Of a stretch of 64,000 nt of DNA, positions 1 through 9,136 are shown piece after piece. The DNA comes from Segatella copri (GTDB taxonomy: Bacteria > Bacteroidota > Bacteroidia > Bacteroidales > Bacteroidaceae): assembly GCF_026015625.1 (NCBI RefSeq), contig NZ_JAPDVG010000001.1, positions 1,550,001 through 1,614,000 of the forward strand. The letters are read 5' to 3'. The notes under the pieces were generated by a model. It was not told where the DNA came from and made no database searches. It worked only from the letters and a program-made list of their open reading frames with translations. The translations under genes and the position numbers were made by a program. Each line of letters opens with the position of its first letter. Positions within the stretch are counted from its first letter, which is position 1.

Positions 1-1
1 A

Positions 2-1132
2 GGACTATACATACATATCCCCTTTTGTGAAAGCCGGTGCATCTACTGCGGTTTTTACAGTACCACCTCCCTCAAGTTAAGGGATGATTACACTGATGCT
101 CTCTGCCGGGAGATGCAGATGCGCCCGGCAAAAGCCGCTCTCGGAAGCAATGAAACTATCGAAACCATCTATCTGGGCGGTGGAACCCCGAGTCAGCTCA
201 ACGGCTCCCAACTCAACCAGATTTTCTCTGCTATCAGAAAAAACTATACGCTGGCAGAGAATATGGAGATCACGATGGAATGCAATCCGGACGATGTAAC
301 CGGCGATTTCTGTGAAACGCTGAAGAAACTCCCCGTCAACAGAATCAGCATGGGAGCGCAGACCTTCAGCAATGAGCGCTTACACTTTCTGCATCGCCGT
401 CATAACGCCAGAGAGGTAGAAGAAGCCGTCGACCGACTCCGCAACATCGGCATCCGCAATATCAGTATCGACCTGATGTTCGGATTCCCCGAAGAATCTC
501 TTTCCCAATGGATGAGCGATATCAGGCACGCCATACAGCTGGATGTGGAACACATATCTGCCTATAGTCTGATGTACGAAGAGGGAACTCCCCTCTACCA
601 TATGCTGAAACAGGGAAAGATTAGCGAAATAGATGAAGAAACCAGTCGCAAGATGTATGAAACCCTGATAGACCAGCTTACTGGAGCAGGCTACGAACAT
701 TATGAAATCAGCAATTTTGCCCGTCCGGGGTTCCGTTCACGCCACAACAGCAGTTACTGGCACGAGGTACCATATATCGGAATAGGAGCAGCCGCCCACT
801 CCTACAATAGGAAGCAGCGCAGCTGGAATATCGAAAATATCCAGACTTATATTCGAAGTATCGGCGATGGCATTCTGCCTTCTGAGAGTGAACAGCTAGA
901 TATTTCCACCCGATACAACGATCTGATAACAACCGCCTTGCGAACAAGCGACGGAATAAACCTCATGAAGATGGAGCAGGAATTCGGAAAAGAACTGGCA
1001 GACAGACTGCTCCAGGAAGCCCAGTCGCATATCACCCGGGGGCTGATGAAAATAAAGAACGGCAGGCTCTCCCTCACTCGGGAAGGCCTTTACATATCGG
1101 ATGATGTGATGAGTGATTTCATGATTATATAA
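2..1132 (+). CDS. hemW: HemW-type radical SAM protein, 5' end cut off by the window edge
   Basis: The frame is open from base 2, so the gene starts upstream of the window and about the last 376 codons are visible. The first residues seen include IPFCESRCIYCGFY, the C-x3-C-x2-C motif that binds the radical-SAM [4Fe-4S] cluster, with Cys at visible residues 9, 13 and 16. GGGTPS and EMTMECNPDD-like segments, then YEISNFARPG and a C-terminal winged-helix-like part, follow the order seen in the coproporphyrinogen oxidase-like HemW family. In that family the protein acts as a cytoplasmic haem chaperone and is often misannotated as HemN. The YxIxNFA segment is typical of HemW. Haem trafficking is inferred from the family. 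The next gene is convergent and a terminator lies between them. Confidence 0.9.
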   Translation, partial: GLYIHIPFCESRCIYCGFYSTTSLKLRDDYTDALCREMQMRPAKAALGSNETIETIYLGGGTPSQLNGSQLNQIFSAIRKNYTLAENMEITMECNPDDVTGDFCETLKKLPVNRISMGAQTFSNERLHFLHRRHNAREVEEAVDRLRNIGIRNISIDLMFGFPEESLSQWMSDIRHAIQLDVEHISAYSLMYEEGTPLYHMLKQGKISEIDEETSRKMYETLIDQLTGAGYEHYEISNFARPGFRSRHNSSYWHEVPYIGIGAAAHSYNRKQRSWNIENIQTYIRSIGDGILPSESEQLDISTRYNDLITTALRTSDGINLMKMEQEFGKELADRLLQEAQSHITRGLMKIKNGRLSLTREGLYISDDVMSDFMII

Positions 1133-1151
1133 TGGTTTCAACAAACAAAAA

Positions 1152-1176
1152 AGCCTTGGAATCTAATTCCAAGGCT
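1152..1176 (-). terminator. Intrinsic terminator overlapping the end of the 1163-1534 gene
   Basis: AGCCTTGGAA and TTCCAAGGCT form a perfect 10-bp stem around a 5-base loop. On the minus strand the stem is followed by a run of six T. The stop codon of the minus-strand gene (1163-1165) lies in the loop, so the last codons of that gene form one arm. Confidence 0.8.
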
Positions 1177-1534
1177 CTAATTTCTTTAAACCATTTTTCT
1201 TGTATACTTCATAATAAAAAGCTTTAATGCTCTTGACCACTTGTATGGTAGATTTCTTTTTCTGCAACATAGGCTTAACCAGCTGCATCACAGCAAAACA
1301 AACTACCACAATAAGCAATACTACTGCCCAAGAGAGAATCTCACTCTGAATATCCAAAATTGGCTGGAGGCCAATGCCCAAAGCCACAGGCAGGATAAAA
1401 CAGACCCAATCTATCGGGCTGTCAAGCTTGGTTGATTCGAAATATTCATCGCGTAGTGCTTTTGGAGCATTCAAGATTAATCTTTTCTGGTGCTTATTCC
1501 AGTAATCTTCAAATTCTTTTTCCATGCAATCCAT
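1163..1534 (-). CDS. Small two-helix membrane protein of unknown function
   Basis: This 123-residue protein has a basic and acidic N-terminal part of about 38 residues. Two hydrophobic stretches follow (about 40-59 and 66-86), separated by a short turn, and then a Lys-rich tail. No signal peptide or known motif is visible. The layout suggests an inner-membrane hairpin with both ends on the same side. The start at 1534 is an ATG; another ATG three codons in is equally possible. A TATCTTTG box at 1605-1612 lies upstream, and the gene appears to be transcribed alone. I do not recognise the family. Confidence 0.6.
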   Translation of the reverse strand: MDCMEKEFEDYWNKHQKRLILNAPKALRDEYFESTKLDSPIDWVCFILPVALGIGLQPILDIQSEILSWAVVLLIVVVCFAVMQLVKPMLQKKKSTIQVVKSIKAFYYEVYKKNGLKKLEPWN

Positions 1535-1604
1535 TTACTGTTTTGTCTTAAAACTAGACGGTTAAAACTTCAATACTTATACTTTTCTTTATACTTTTCG
1601 GCTA

Positions 1605-1612
1605 CAAAGATA
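1605..1612 (-). promoter_or_regulatory. Bacteroidota -7 promoter box for the 1163-1534 gene
   Basis: On the minus strand this reads TATCTTTG, matching TAnnTTTG. It lies about 70 bp before the start codon. No clear TTTG -33 box was seen. Confidence 0.5.
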
Positions 1613-1796
1613 AGAATAATTATTCATTTCTCCAAAATTACAACATACTACTTTGAATATTTAACGTATATTAATTCTAATGGTCAAAACAAGAACTTCA
1701 CTGCATCACTTGACAATAGCCTGCTTGTATATAGACAGGAAAAGGCAACACCCAACGACGGGCATTGCCTTTCTTGTATAATAACAAAGAGGAATT

Positions 1797-3143
1797 TTAT
1801 CTCTCATTAAGTGGCTTATACTCCAGTTCGCCAAGAATATTCTTATATGCAGGACGGATAATACGACGGCCTTCGAAATTGAGTTCTTCAATACGATGGG
1901 CTGTCCAACCCACGATACGTGCCATGGCGAAAATAGGTGTATAGATTTCCTGTGGCAAACCAATCATTTCATAGATAAAGCCACTGTAGAAATCAAGATT
2001 TGCACACGCTGGCTTGCTGCCTCCACGGTGTTCCTGCAGACATTTGATACCTTCCTGCTCTATCAACTTCAGGAAATTATACTCGTCTTCTCTACCCTTT
2101 TCCTTGGCAAGTTCACCTGCCAGGCGCTTCAGTTCAACGGCACGTGGGTCACTCAAAGTATAGACCGCATGACCGATACCATAAATGAGACCTGTCTTGT
2201 CATAAGCCTCCTTGTTAAGCATTCGCTTAAGGTAAGTATCAAGTTCTGTTACATTACCCCAATCCTTGATAGCTTCTTTCAAGTGGTGGAACATATTGAT
2301 AACCTTGATATTGGCACCACCATGCAAAGGACCCTTTAAACTACCGATACCTGCAGCAATAGAACTGTAAGTATCTGTACGGGTAGAAGATGTTACACGT
2401 ACAGTAAAGGTAGAGTTGTTACCACCACCATGTTCTGCCTGGATAATCAGGAGCAGGTCGAGCATACGGGCATCCAGTTCGGAATAGTTCTCATGCTTCA
2501 TCATATAAAGAAAGTTCTCAGCAATAGAGAGATTCTCACGAGGATGACGAATATGCAGACTTCTACCCTGAACAGAGTGACGGTAGATGTTGTATGCATA
2601 AGCGATGATGGTTGGGAACTTGGCAATCAACTCTATGCTCTGGCGCATCAGATTGTCACGGCTGATGTCATCCGGATTCGGATCGAAGGTGTACATTTCA
2701 AGCACACAACGGGCCAGGATGTTCATGATGTTGCTGCCTTCCAGCTCGATGATATGGGTAATCGTACGATGATCAAGCGGCATATTATCGTTCAGGAGTT
2801 CTCTGAAAGCATCCAATTCCTCCTTATCAGGCAACTGGCCCGAGAGCAGCAGGAAGGCTACTTCCTCGAATCCGAAACGCTTCTCCTTCAAGAGAGGAGT
2901 TACCAGGTCATCAAGTTCATAACCACGATAATAAAGTTTACCCTCTGTAGGGGTCAACTTACCTTCTGCATCGCGCTCATAACCCACTACATTACCGATA
3001 TTGGTCAGTCCGACCAACACACCAGAGCCATCCTCATTACGAAGTCCACGCTTCACATTGAACTTCTTGAATGCATCCTTATCAATCTTGCATGAGTTTT
3101 TTACCTCATCGCTTAATTTATATATTAAATATTCTTTATTCAT
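1797..3143 (-). CDS. gltA: Citrate synthase
   Basis: The enzyme condenses acetyl-CoA and oxaloacetate to citrate. The family's three catalytic regions are visible: GPLHGGANIKV (first His), YGIGHAVYTLSDPR (second His) and ANLDFYSGFIYEMIG (Asp). I chose the start MNKEYLIYK at 3143. The frame stays open to 3194, but that would overlap the stop of the upstream aconitase gene (3178). The 448-residue protein has the extended N-terminus usual for Bacteroidota. It lies 34 bp downstream of acn and probably shares its promoter. The two enzymes form the oxaloacetate-to-isocitrate arm. Isocitrate dehydrogenase is not found beside them. Confidence 0.93.
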   Translation of the reverse strand: MNKEYLIYKLSDEVKNSCKIDKDAFKKFNVKRGLRNEDGSGVLVGLTNIGNVVGYERDAEGKLTPTEGKLYYRGYELDDLVTPLLKEKRFGFEEVAFLLLSGQLPDKEELDAFRELLNDNMPLDHRTITHIIELEGSNIMNILARCVLEMYTFDPNPDDISRDNLMRQSIELIAKFPTIIAYAYNIYRHSVQGRSLHIRHPRENLSIAENFLYMMKHENYSELDARMLDLLLIIQAEHGGGNNSTFTVRVTSSTRTDTYSSIAAGIGSLKGPLHGGANIKVINMFHHLKEAIKDWGNVTELDTYLKRMLNKEAYDKTGLIYGIGHAVYTLSDPRAVELKRLAGELAKEKGREDEYNFLKLIEQEGIKCLQEHRGGSKPACANLDFYSGFIYEMIGLPQEIYTPIFAMARIVGWTAHRIEELNFEGRRIIRPAYKNILGELEYKPLNER

Positions 3144-3177
3144 AACCGTTACTTTTTTAGCTGCATGGCTACAACTA

Positions 3178-5445
3178 TTATTTCTTTGCTGCAAAGTTCA
3201 ATGCAGAACCAGCCTTAAACCATGCAATCTGTGTATCATTATAAGTATGCTCAACCTCGAAACTATCCTCAGAACCATCCTTGTGCTTCAGGGTGACGGT
3301 GAGTTTAGAACCTTGAGCAAACTCCTTCAAACCTGTCAAAGAGATGCGGTCGTCCTCCTGCACCTTATTATAATCATCCTTGTTGCAGAATGTGAGGGCA
3401 AGCATACCCTGCTTCTTCAGGTTGGTTTCGTGGATGCGGGCGAAACTCTTGGCGAGAATCACCTTCACGTTGAGGAAACGAGGCTCCATAGCTGCATGCT
3501 CACGGGAAGAACCTTCACCATAGTTATCCTCTGCCACCACGATGCTGCTGATGCCTTTTGCCTTGTAAGCCTTGGCAGCGGTAGAAACCTCGACATAAGC
3601 ACCATCCAACTGGTTCTTCACCTTATTGCTCTCACCGTTAAAGGCATTAACGGCACCCATTAAAAGGTTGTCGGAGATGTTCTGCAAATGTCCACGGAAC
3701 TTCAGCCAAGGACCCGCCATAGAGATGTGGTCGGTGGTACATTTGCCCTCGGTTTTGATAAGAAGCGGCATATCTGTCAGGTCTTTTCCATCCCATGGAG
3801 CAAACGGAGCAAGTTTCTGGAGTCGGTTGCTGTCAGGCGAAATGACTACCTCTACATTGGCATTTTCTTCGCTTGGAGCAATGAATCCCTTATCCTCTAC
3901 GGCAAACCCCTTAGGTGGGAAGGTGAAACCTGTAGGCGCATCGAGCATCACGCTGTTGCCCTCCTTATCCAGCAAGGTATCTGTAGCCGGATTGAAGTCG
4001 AGACGGCCCGCAATGGTGAGAGCCACGGTGAGCTCTGGACTGCCGATGAAGGCAAACGTATTAGGGTTACCATCAGCACGGCGGCGGAAGTTTCGGTTGA
4101 AAGAGGTAACAATGGCATTCTTGCGCAAATTATCATCGGTATGACGCTTCCACTGTCCGATGCAAGGACCGCAGGCATTGGTCATGATGAGGGCTCCAAT
4201 CTTCTTGAAATCATCAAGGATGCCATCACGCTCGGCTGTATAGCGAATCTGCTCTGAACCCGGGTTGATGATAAGCTGTCCCTTTACCTCAATACCTTTC
4301 TCATAAGCCTGACGGGCAATGCTGGCAGCACGGGCCAAGTCCTGATAAGAAGAGTTGGTACAGCTACCTACCAATCCTACTTCTACTACCATCGGATAAT
4401 CGTTGGCAGGACCTTTTGCCTTCATGTGAGAGATTGGTGTGGCTGCATCTGGAGTGAACGGACCGTTAAGATGAGGTTCAACCTTAGAAAGGTCGATTTC
4501 AACAATCTGGTCGTAGAAAGCAGACGGATCTGCCAACACCTCATCATCAGCACGGAGTTCGGCTGCATTCATCTGTGCGAGAGATGCAATTTCTTCACGG
4601 CCTGTCTTGCGGAGATACTCGCTGGCATTCTGGTCGAATGGGAAGATAGAGCATGTGGCACCCAATTCGGCTCCCATGTTACAGATGGTAGCCTTGCCAG
4701 TGGTAGAGATACTGTCCAATCCCTCGCCGAAGTATTCGAGGATGGCGTTGGTTCCGCCCTTTACGGTAAGAATGCCGAGGATTTCGAGAATCACATCCTT
4801 AGGAGTGGCCCAGCCAGAGAGTTTGCCTGTAAGATGCACACCGATGAGGCGTGGCATCTTGAGTTCCCAAGGCTGACCGGTCAACACATCTACGGCATCA
4901 GCACCACCTACACCTACTGCCACCATGCCGAGACCGCCGGCATTAGGAGTATGAGAATCGGTACCCACCATCATACCTCCAGGGAATGCATAGTTTTCGA
5001 GCACTACCTGATGGATGATTCCGGCACCTGGTCCCCAGAATCCGATATGGTATTTCTGAGAAACAGACTTCAGGAAGTCGTAAACCTCCTTATTGGTCTT
5101 GCAAGCCTCAGGAAGATCTTGTGTTGCGCCCACATCGGCACGAATCAAGTGATCACAATGTACGGAAGCAGGTACGGCCACCTTGTCCTTACCCGCATTC
5201 ATGAACTGCAAGAGTGCCATTTGCGCAGTCGCATCCTGCATCGCCACGCGATTAGGACGGAAGTCAACATATTCTATACCTCTTTTATATGGTCGCAACT
5301 GTGTAGGGTCGAAAAGATGCGCAAAGAGCACCTTCTCGGCATAAGTAAGAGGTCGTTTCACCGTAGCCTTAGCCTGGGCTACACTTTCCGAATACGAAGC
5401 GTAAAAGCTTCTCAGCATTTCAATGTCCAATATCATCTTGTTCAC
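3178..5445 (-). CDS. acnA: Aconitate hydratase, mitochondrial-like type
   Basis: This 755-residue aconitase interconverts citrate and isocitrate with a [4Fe-4S] cluster. The signature [19 protein letters not shown] is present. The cluster ligands are the Cys in [10 protein letters not shown] and the two in [11 protein letters not shown]. The C-terminal swivel domain contains [15 protein letters not shown]. Length and motif spelling resemble the mitochondrial-type aconitases of Bacteroidota rather than AcnB. A TATTTTTG box lies 42 bp upstream. The next gene in the same direction is gltA, 34 bp away. Confidence 0.95.
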   Translation of the reverse strand: MNKMILDIEMLRSFYASYSESVAQAKATVKRPLTYAEKVLFAHLFDPTQLRPYKRGIEYVDFRPNRVAMQDATAQMALLQFMNAGKDKVAVPASVHCDHLIRADVGATQDLPEACKTNKEVYDFLKSVSQKYHIGFWGPGAGIIHQVVLENYAFPGGMMVGTDSHTPNAGGLGMVAVGVGGADAVDVLTGQPWELKMPRLIGVHLTGKLSGWATPKDVILEILGILTVKGGTNAILEYFGEGLDSISTTGKATICNMGAELGATCSIFPFDQNASEYLRKTGREEIASLAQMNAAELRADDEVLADPSAFYDQIVEIDLSKVEPHLNGPFTPDAATPISHMKAKGPANDYPMVVEVGLVGSCTNSSYQDLARAASIARQAYEKGIEVKGQLIINPGSEQIRYTAERDGILDDFKKIGALIMTNACGPCIGQWKRHTDDNLRKNAIVTSFNRNFRRRADGNPNTFAFIGSPELTVALTIAGRLDFNPATDTLLDKEGNSVMLDAPTGFTFPPKGFAVEDKGFIAPSEENANVEVVISPDSNRLQKLAPFAPWDGKDLTDMPLLIKTEGKCTTDHISMAGPWLKFRGHLQNISDNLLMGAVNAFNGESNKVKNQLDGAYVEVSTAAKAYKAKGISSIVVAEDNYGEGSSREHAAMEPRFLNVKVILAKSFARIHETNLKKQGMLALTFCNKDDYNKVQEDDRISLTGLKEFAQGSKLTVTLKHKDGSEDSFEVEHTYNDTQIAWFKAGSALNFAAKK

Positions 5446-5486
5446 AATTTTAATTAATTATACACTCTTTCGAGCAATTCTGTTTG

Positions 5487-5494
5487 CAAAAATA
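5487..5494 (-). promoter_or_regulatory. -7 box for the acn-gltA operon
   Basis: The minus strand reads TATTTTTG. It lies 42 bp before the acn start, in the 321-bp gap shared with the divergent trmD promoter. No exact TTTG is found 20 bp upstream. The rest of the gap is AT-rich and shows nothing else. Confidence 0.5.
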
Positions 5495-5726
5495 CAACTT
5501 TTTCTACAAATAGTAGCATGTTTTATCGAAAATTTATCATTTTGATATGATTTTTCTGTTTTTTGATAATTTTGTTGCATATTTATACGTTAATCACTCT
5601 CTTTCTCCGGAAAAGCAGGATTATGATATGAAAAGACAAGAATGGCTACAGAAAGGCAGGAAAACAGAGAAAAAAGAAAGGAAAGTGAAGAAAAGAGGAG
5701 TTAAAATGAAAGAAAAAGCAAAAATT

Positions 5727-5758
5727 TTTGGTACTCTCCGCATTATTTATTATTTTTG
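5727..5758 (+). promoter_or_regulatory. trmD promoter, TTTG-N20-TATTTTTG
   Basis: A -33 TTTG (5727-5730) and a -7 TATTTTTG (5751-5758) are exactly 20 bp apart, a perfect match to the Bacteroidota promoter. The trmD ATG begins only 9 bases after the -7 box, so the transcript should have almost no leader. Confidence 0.75.
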
Positions 5759-5766
5759 CAGATGTT

Positions 5767-6441
5767 ATGAGAATAGACATTATTACAGTATTACCAGAGA
5801 TGCTGGAGGGATTCTTCAATGAGTCCATTCTGGCACGTGCGCAGAAGAAGGGTCTAGCGGAGATTCATCTGCACAACCTGCGTGACTACACATTAGATAA
5901 ATGGAAGCGTGTGGACGACTATCCATACGGCGGAAGTGCCGGCATGGTGATGCAATGTGAACCAATAGACCGCTGCATTGCTGCACTGAAGGCAGAGCGC
6001 GAGTATGATGACGTGATTTATGTTTCGCCAGATGGTGAAACTTTCAACCAGAAGATAGCCAACGAAATGTCGATGCAGGGTAACCTCATCATCCTCTGCG
6101 GTCACTACAAGGGTATTGACCAGCGTGTGCGCGACCATCTCATTACCCGCGAAATCAGTGTAGGTGATTATGTGCTAACGGGTGGCGAACTTGCCGCAGC
6201 CATCATCTCAGATGCCGTCATCCGACTGGTTCCGGGTGTTATCAGCGACGAACAGAGTGCACTTTCCGACTGTTTCCAGGACGACATTCTTGCCGCCCCT
6301 ATCTACACCCGTCCTGCCGACTACAAGGGATGGAAGGTTCCGGAGATTCTGCTCAGTGGCAACGAAGCCAAGATTCGCCAGTGGGAATTCGACCAGGCCA
6401 TGGAAAGAACCAAGCGCCTGCGCCCTGACCTGCTGAAATAA
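5767..6441 (+). CDS. trmD: tRNA (guanine37-N1)-methyltransferase
   Basis: TrmD methylates G37 of tRNAs with S-adenosylmethionine and guards the reading frame. The 224-residue protein begins [12 protein letters not shown]. It carries the trefoil-knot SPOUT signatures GGSAGMVM near the N-terminus, [12 protein letters not shown], and [13 protein letters not shown] with PGV(I). The frame is open 39 bases further upstream, but those codons contain the -7 promoter box, so the ATG at 5767 is the only sensible start. It is divergent from acn and followed by a long perfect inverted repeat. Confidence 0.95.
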   Translation: MRIDIITVLPEMLEGFFNESILARAQKKGLAEIHLHNLRDYTLDKWKRVDDYPYGGSAGMVMQCEPIDRCIAALKAEREYDDVIYVSPDGETFNQKIANEMSMQGNLIILCGHYKGIDQRVRDHLITREISVGDYVLTGGELAAAIISDAVIRLVPGVISDEQSALSDCFQDDILAAPIYTRPADYKGWKVPEILLSGNEAKIRQWEFDQAMERTKRLRPDLLK

Positions 6442-6472
6442 GAAGAAATCATTGCTGATTACTATCATACCC

Positions 6473-6524
6473 AGAACGGTGATTTTTAGGCACGGTGTAA
6501 TCCGTTCCTAAAAATCACCGTTCT
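6473..6524. repeat. 18-bp perfect inverted repeat after trmD
   Basis: The arms AGAACGGTGATTTTTAGG (6473-6490) and CCTAAAAATCACCGTTCT (6507-6524) are exact complements. Inside the 16-base loop, ACGG and CCGT can pair again. There is no T run on either side, so this is not a textbook terminator. It may be a processed hairpin or a small palindromic element between convergent genes. The 62 bases from here to 6586 hold two copies of TACACCTTATT. Confidence 0.7.
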
Positions 6525-6586
6525 ACTCATTCTCAAGCCATATACTAAAACTCTACACCTTATTTATCAACTACACCTTATTAATA

Positions 6587-7438
6587 TTATTCTTTTTCTA
6601 CGCATTTTTCGCAGAAAGCCTCACCCAGCATGAAACCTTCTTCGTAGAGGCGTTCCAGTTTATCGGTATCCTTCTCTATTCTGCCAACTTCCAACGGACG
6701 GATTGGACGGATACAGGTAATCTTACCCGCAGCCTCCAGATCATCTACAAGCTGGATCTGTTCGTTATAAGCCCGATGACGGTGACTCAGAGCCACACGC
6801 AGGCGAGGATAGTTCTTATATAAATAAGGTATCTTATGGTCTTTGCCCATATCACGCCATCCTTTGTTGCGAGTCAGGACAACCACATTGTGTTGCCACC
6901 CCATGTCAATGGCGTGCTGTACCGGAATACTGTCCGCAATACCACCATCCAACATCGGAATGCCATCCACTTCCACAATCTTGCTCACATATGGCAAACT
7001 GCTGGAAGCACGCACAACATCCAGTGCACGCTGCCTGTCATGATTCTCGGAAAGATACATAGCCTTGCCCGTAAGACAATTGGTAGTAACCATCTCGAAA
7101 CCATCGGCATACTTAAAATAGGTATCAAAATCGAAAGGCAAGAGCTGGTTCGGAAACTTATCGTAGAGCAATTTGCGGTCGAAGATACACCCCTGAGTCA
7201 CCAGATGGCGAATACCGATATACTGGTATCGGGCCAGATAATCGATGTTAGAGATACGGGCACGCCGAGGTTGGCGGCTCATATACGACATGCCATTACA
7301 TGCCCCAGCCGATACAGCCACCGTATAAGGGAAATGAACATCATGCTTCATGAAGGCATCCAGTACCCCACTAGTGAAGACCCCTCGCATGCCTCCTCCC
7401 TCAAGAACCAAACCTGTTGTTTTCAAATTCAATTTCAT
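6587..7438 (-). CDS. Patatin-like phospholipase family protein
   Basis: The 283-residue protein has the patatin oxyanion motif GLVLEGGGMRGVF near the N-terminus. The nucleophile elbow reads AVSAGACNG, with Ser in the G/A-x-S-x-G position. The catalytic Asp lies in MLDGGIADSIPV. This is the compact bacterial class related to YjjU and RssA-type lipases, likely cytoplasmic because no signal peptide is seen. I chose MKLNLKTTG at 7438. An upstream in-frame start at 7498 would add 20 residues without family resemblance. The substrate is not predictable. The gene is divergent from pepP. Confidence 0.85.
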   Translation of the reverse strand: MKLNLKTTGLVLEGGGMRGVFTSGVLDAFMKHDVHFPYTVAVSAGACNGMSYMSRQPRRARISNIDYLARYQYIGIRHLVTQGCIFDRKLLYDKFPNQLLPFDFDTYFKYADGFEMVTTNCLTGKAMYLSENHDRQRALDVVRASSSLPYVSKIVEVDGIPMLDGGIADSIPVQHAIDMGWQHNVVVLTRNKGWRDMGKDHKIPYLYKNYPRLRVALSHRHRAYNEQIQLVDDLEAAGKITCIRPIRPLEVGRIEKDTDKLERLYEEGFMLGEAFCEKCVEKE

Positions 7439-7578
7439 AACACACTCTCTGCTTTTAAAATTCTGAAAATAATTATATTTTGCTCGCAGCATAGACAATT
7501 TTCTTACATTTTGTCTATCAAAAAGCCGTTTTTATATTAATTATTTATAAATTTACGCATTTTATTCAATTTTGCTTG

Positions 7579-7586
7579 CAAAGATA
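7579..7586 (-). promoter_or_regulatory. -7 box for the patatin gene
   Basis: The minus strand reads TATCTTTG. It faces away from the pepP promoter 24 bp to the right. The leader to the patatin start is about 135 bases and AT-rich. Confidence 0.5.
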
Positions 7587-7609
7587 CGTATTTTTTGGGA
7601 AATAATTGC

Positions 7610-7617
7610 TAACTTTG
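7610..7617 (+). promoter_or_regulatory. -7 box for pepP
   Basis: TAACTTTG matches TAnnTTTG and lies 29 bp before the pepP ATG. The only TTTG nearby (7594-7597) is 12 bp upstream, closer than the usual 20, so the -33 box is uncertain. Confidence 0.5.
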
Positions 7618-7646
7618 CAAGCAAAATAATGTAAAATACTAAAAAT

Positions 7647-9053
7647 ATGTTCAGCAAAGAGACTTACATCAGCCGCAGACAGGAGTTGAAGAAGCTTGTG
7701 AAAAGCGGCGTAATTATACTTTTCGGAAATAACAATTCACCATGTAATTTCCCTAATAACGGATATTACCCTTTCCGTCAGGACTCGACATTCCTCTATT
7801 ATTTCGGATTGCAGCGCGACGGTCTGGTAGGTGTGATAGATATAGACAACGATATTGAAACCCTGATTGGTGACGACATCGACCTCGTAGACATCGTATG
7901 GTACGGAAGCGTTGACAGTGTTCATGATCTTGCAGCACAGGTAGGCGTTCACAACTCAGCACCTATGAAAACACTCAAGACTATCTGCAACGACGCCATG
8001 TCGAAGAAGCGCAAGATTCATTTTCTGCCACCTTACCGCTACGACATCAAGCTGCAGGTATTCGACCTTCTGGGCATCCATCCTAACCAGCAGAAAGAAG
8101 AGGCCAGCATGGACCTCATCAAGGCTGTTGTGAAGATGCGTTCAACTAAGACCCAGGAAGAAATCGAGGAATTGGAGCGTGCTGCTGTCATCGGATACAA
8201 GATGCATACCACAGCGATGAAGCTCGTACGTCCGGGTGTGACAGAAAAATATGTTGCAGGTCAGGTAAGCGGCATTGCCCACTCTTACGGAGCCATGGTC
8301 AGTTTCCCAACCATCTTCAGTCAGCACGGTGAAATTCAGCATGGTTATCCATCTATGAATGTACTGGAAGAAGGCAGACTGGCACTCTGTGATGCAGGTG
8401 CAGAAACTATGAACAACTACTGTTCAGACAACACCCGCACCATGCCGGTGAGCGGAAAGTTCAGCCAGCGCCAGTTGGAAATCTACTCTATTGTAGAAGA
8501 ATGCCACGACCATGCACTGGATGTAGCCAAGCCAGGCGTAAAATGGGCAGACGTACACTTCTCTGTTTGCCGCCTGCTCTTCGACCGCATGAAGGAGCTC
8601 GGACTTGCAAAGGGTGATACAGAAGAGGCTGTAAAGGCTGGAGCACACGCCATGTTCCTGCCTCATGGTTTGGGCCACATGATGGGAATGGATGTTCACG
8701 ACATGGAGAACCTCGACCAGATTAACGTTGGTTTCGACGAAGAGGTACGCCCTAATCTGGAGCAATTCGGTACCAACTGCCTGCGTATGGGTCGCCGTCT
8801 GCAGGAAGGTTTCGTGGTAACCGACGAGCCGGGAGTTTACTTCATCCCTGCCCTCATCGACGACTGGAAGGCATCCGGTCACTGTGCAGAATTCCTCAAC
8901 TTCGACAAGATTGAGACCTATAAAGATTTCGGTGGTATCCGAATTGAGGACGATGTACTCATCACCAAAGATAGTTGCAGATTCCTGGGCAAAGACCGCA
9001 TACCTTATCATCCAAAAGATGTTGAGGAGTTCATGGCAGCCAACAAGGAATAA
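7647..9053 (+). CDS. pepP: Xaa-Pro aminopeptidase (M24 family)
   Basis: This 468-residue enzyme removes N-terminal residues that precede proline. The N-terminal creatinase-like domain (about 1-170) is followed by the pita-bread domain. The metal ligands appear in order: Asp in LCDAGAE, Asp in SDNTRTMP, His in LPHGLGHMMG, Glu in VTDEPGVYF and Glu in GGIRIEDD. No signal peptide is present, so it is cytoplasmic. It has its own -7 box and is followed 83 bp later by a secreted peptidase in the same direction, suggesting a shared role in peptide use. Confidence 0.93.
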   Translation: MFSKETYISRRQELKKLVKSGVIILFGNNNSPCNFPNNGYYPFRQDSTFLYYFGLQRDGLVGVIDIDNDIETLIGDDIDLVDIVWYGSVDSVHDLAAQVGVHNSAPMKTLKTICNDAMSKKRKIHFLPPYRYDIKLQVFDLLGIHPNQQKEEASMDLIKAVVKMRSTKTQEEIEELERAAVIGYKMHTTAMKLVRPGVTEKYVAGQVSGIAHSYGAMVSFPTIFSQHGEIQHGYPSMNVLEEGRLALCDAGAETMNNYCSDNTRTMPVSGKFSQRQLEIYSIVEECHDHALDVAKPGVKWADVHFSVCRLLFDRMKELGLAKGDTEEAVKAGAHAMFLPHGLGHMMGMDVHDMENLDQINVGFDEEVRPNLEQFGTNCLRMGRRLQEGFVVTDEPGVYFIPALIDDWKASGHCAEFLNFDKIETYKDFGGIRIEDDVLITKDSCRFLGKDRIPYHPKDVEEFMAANKE

Positions 9054-9136
9054 AATTCCTGAAAGAGAAATCATTTCAGAAAAAGGAATCAGAGAGAAGA
9101 TATAACAAGAACATTAATATAAAGAGAAAAGAATTC

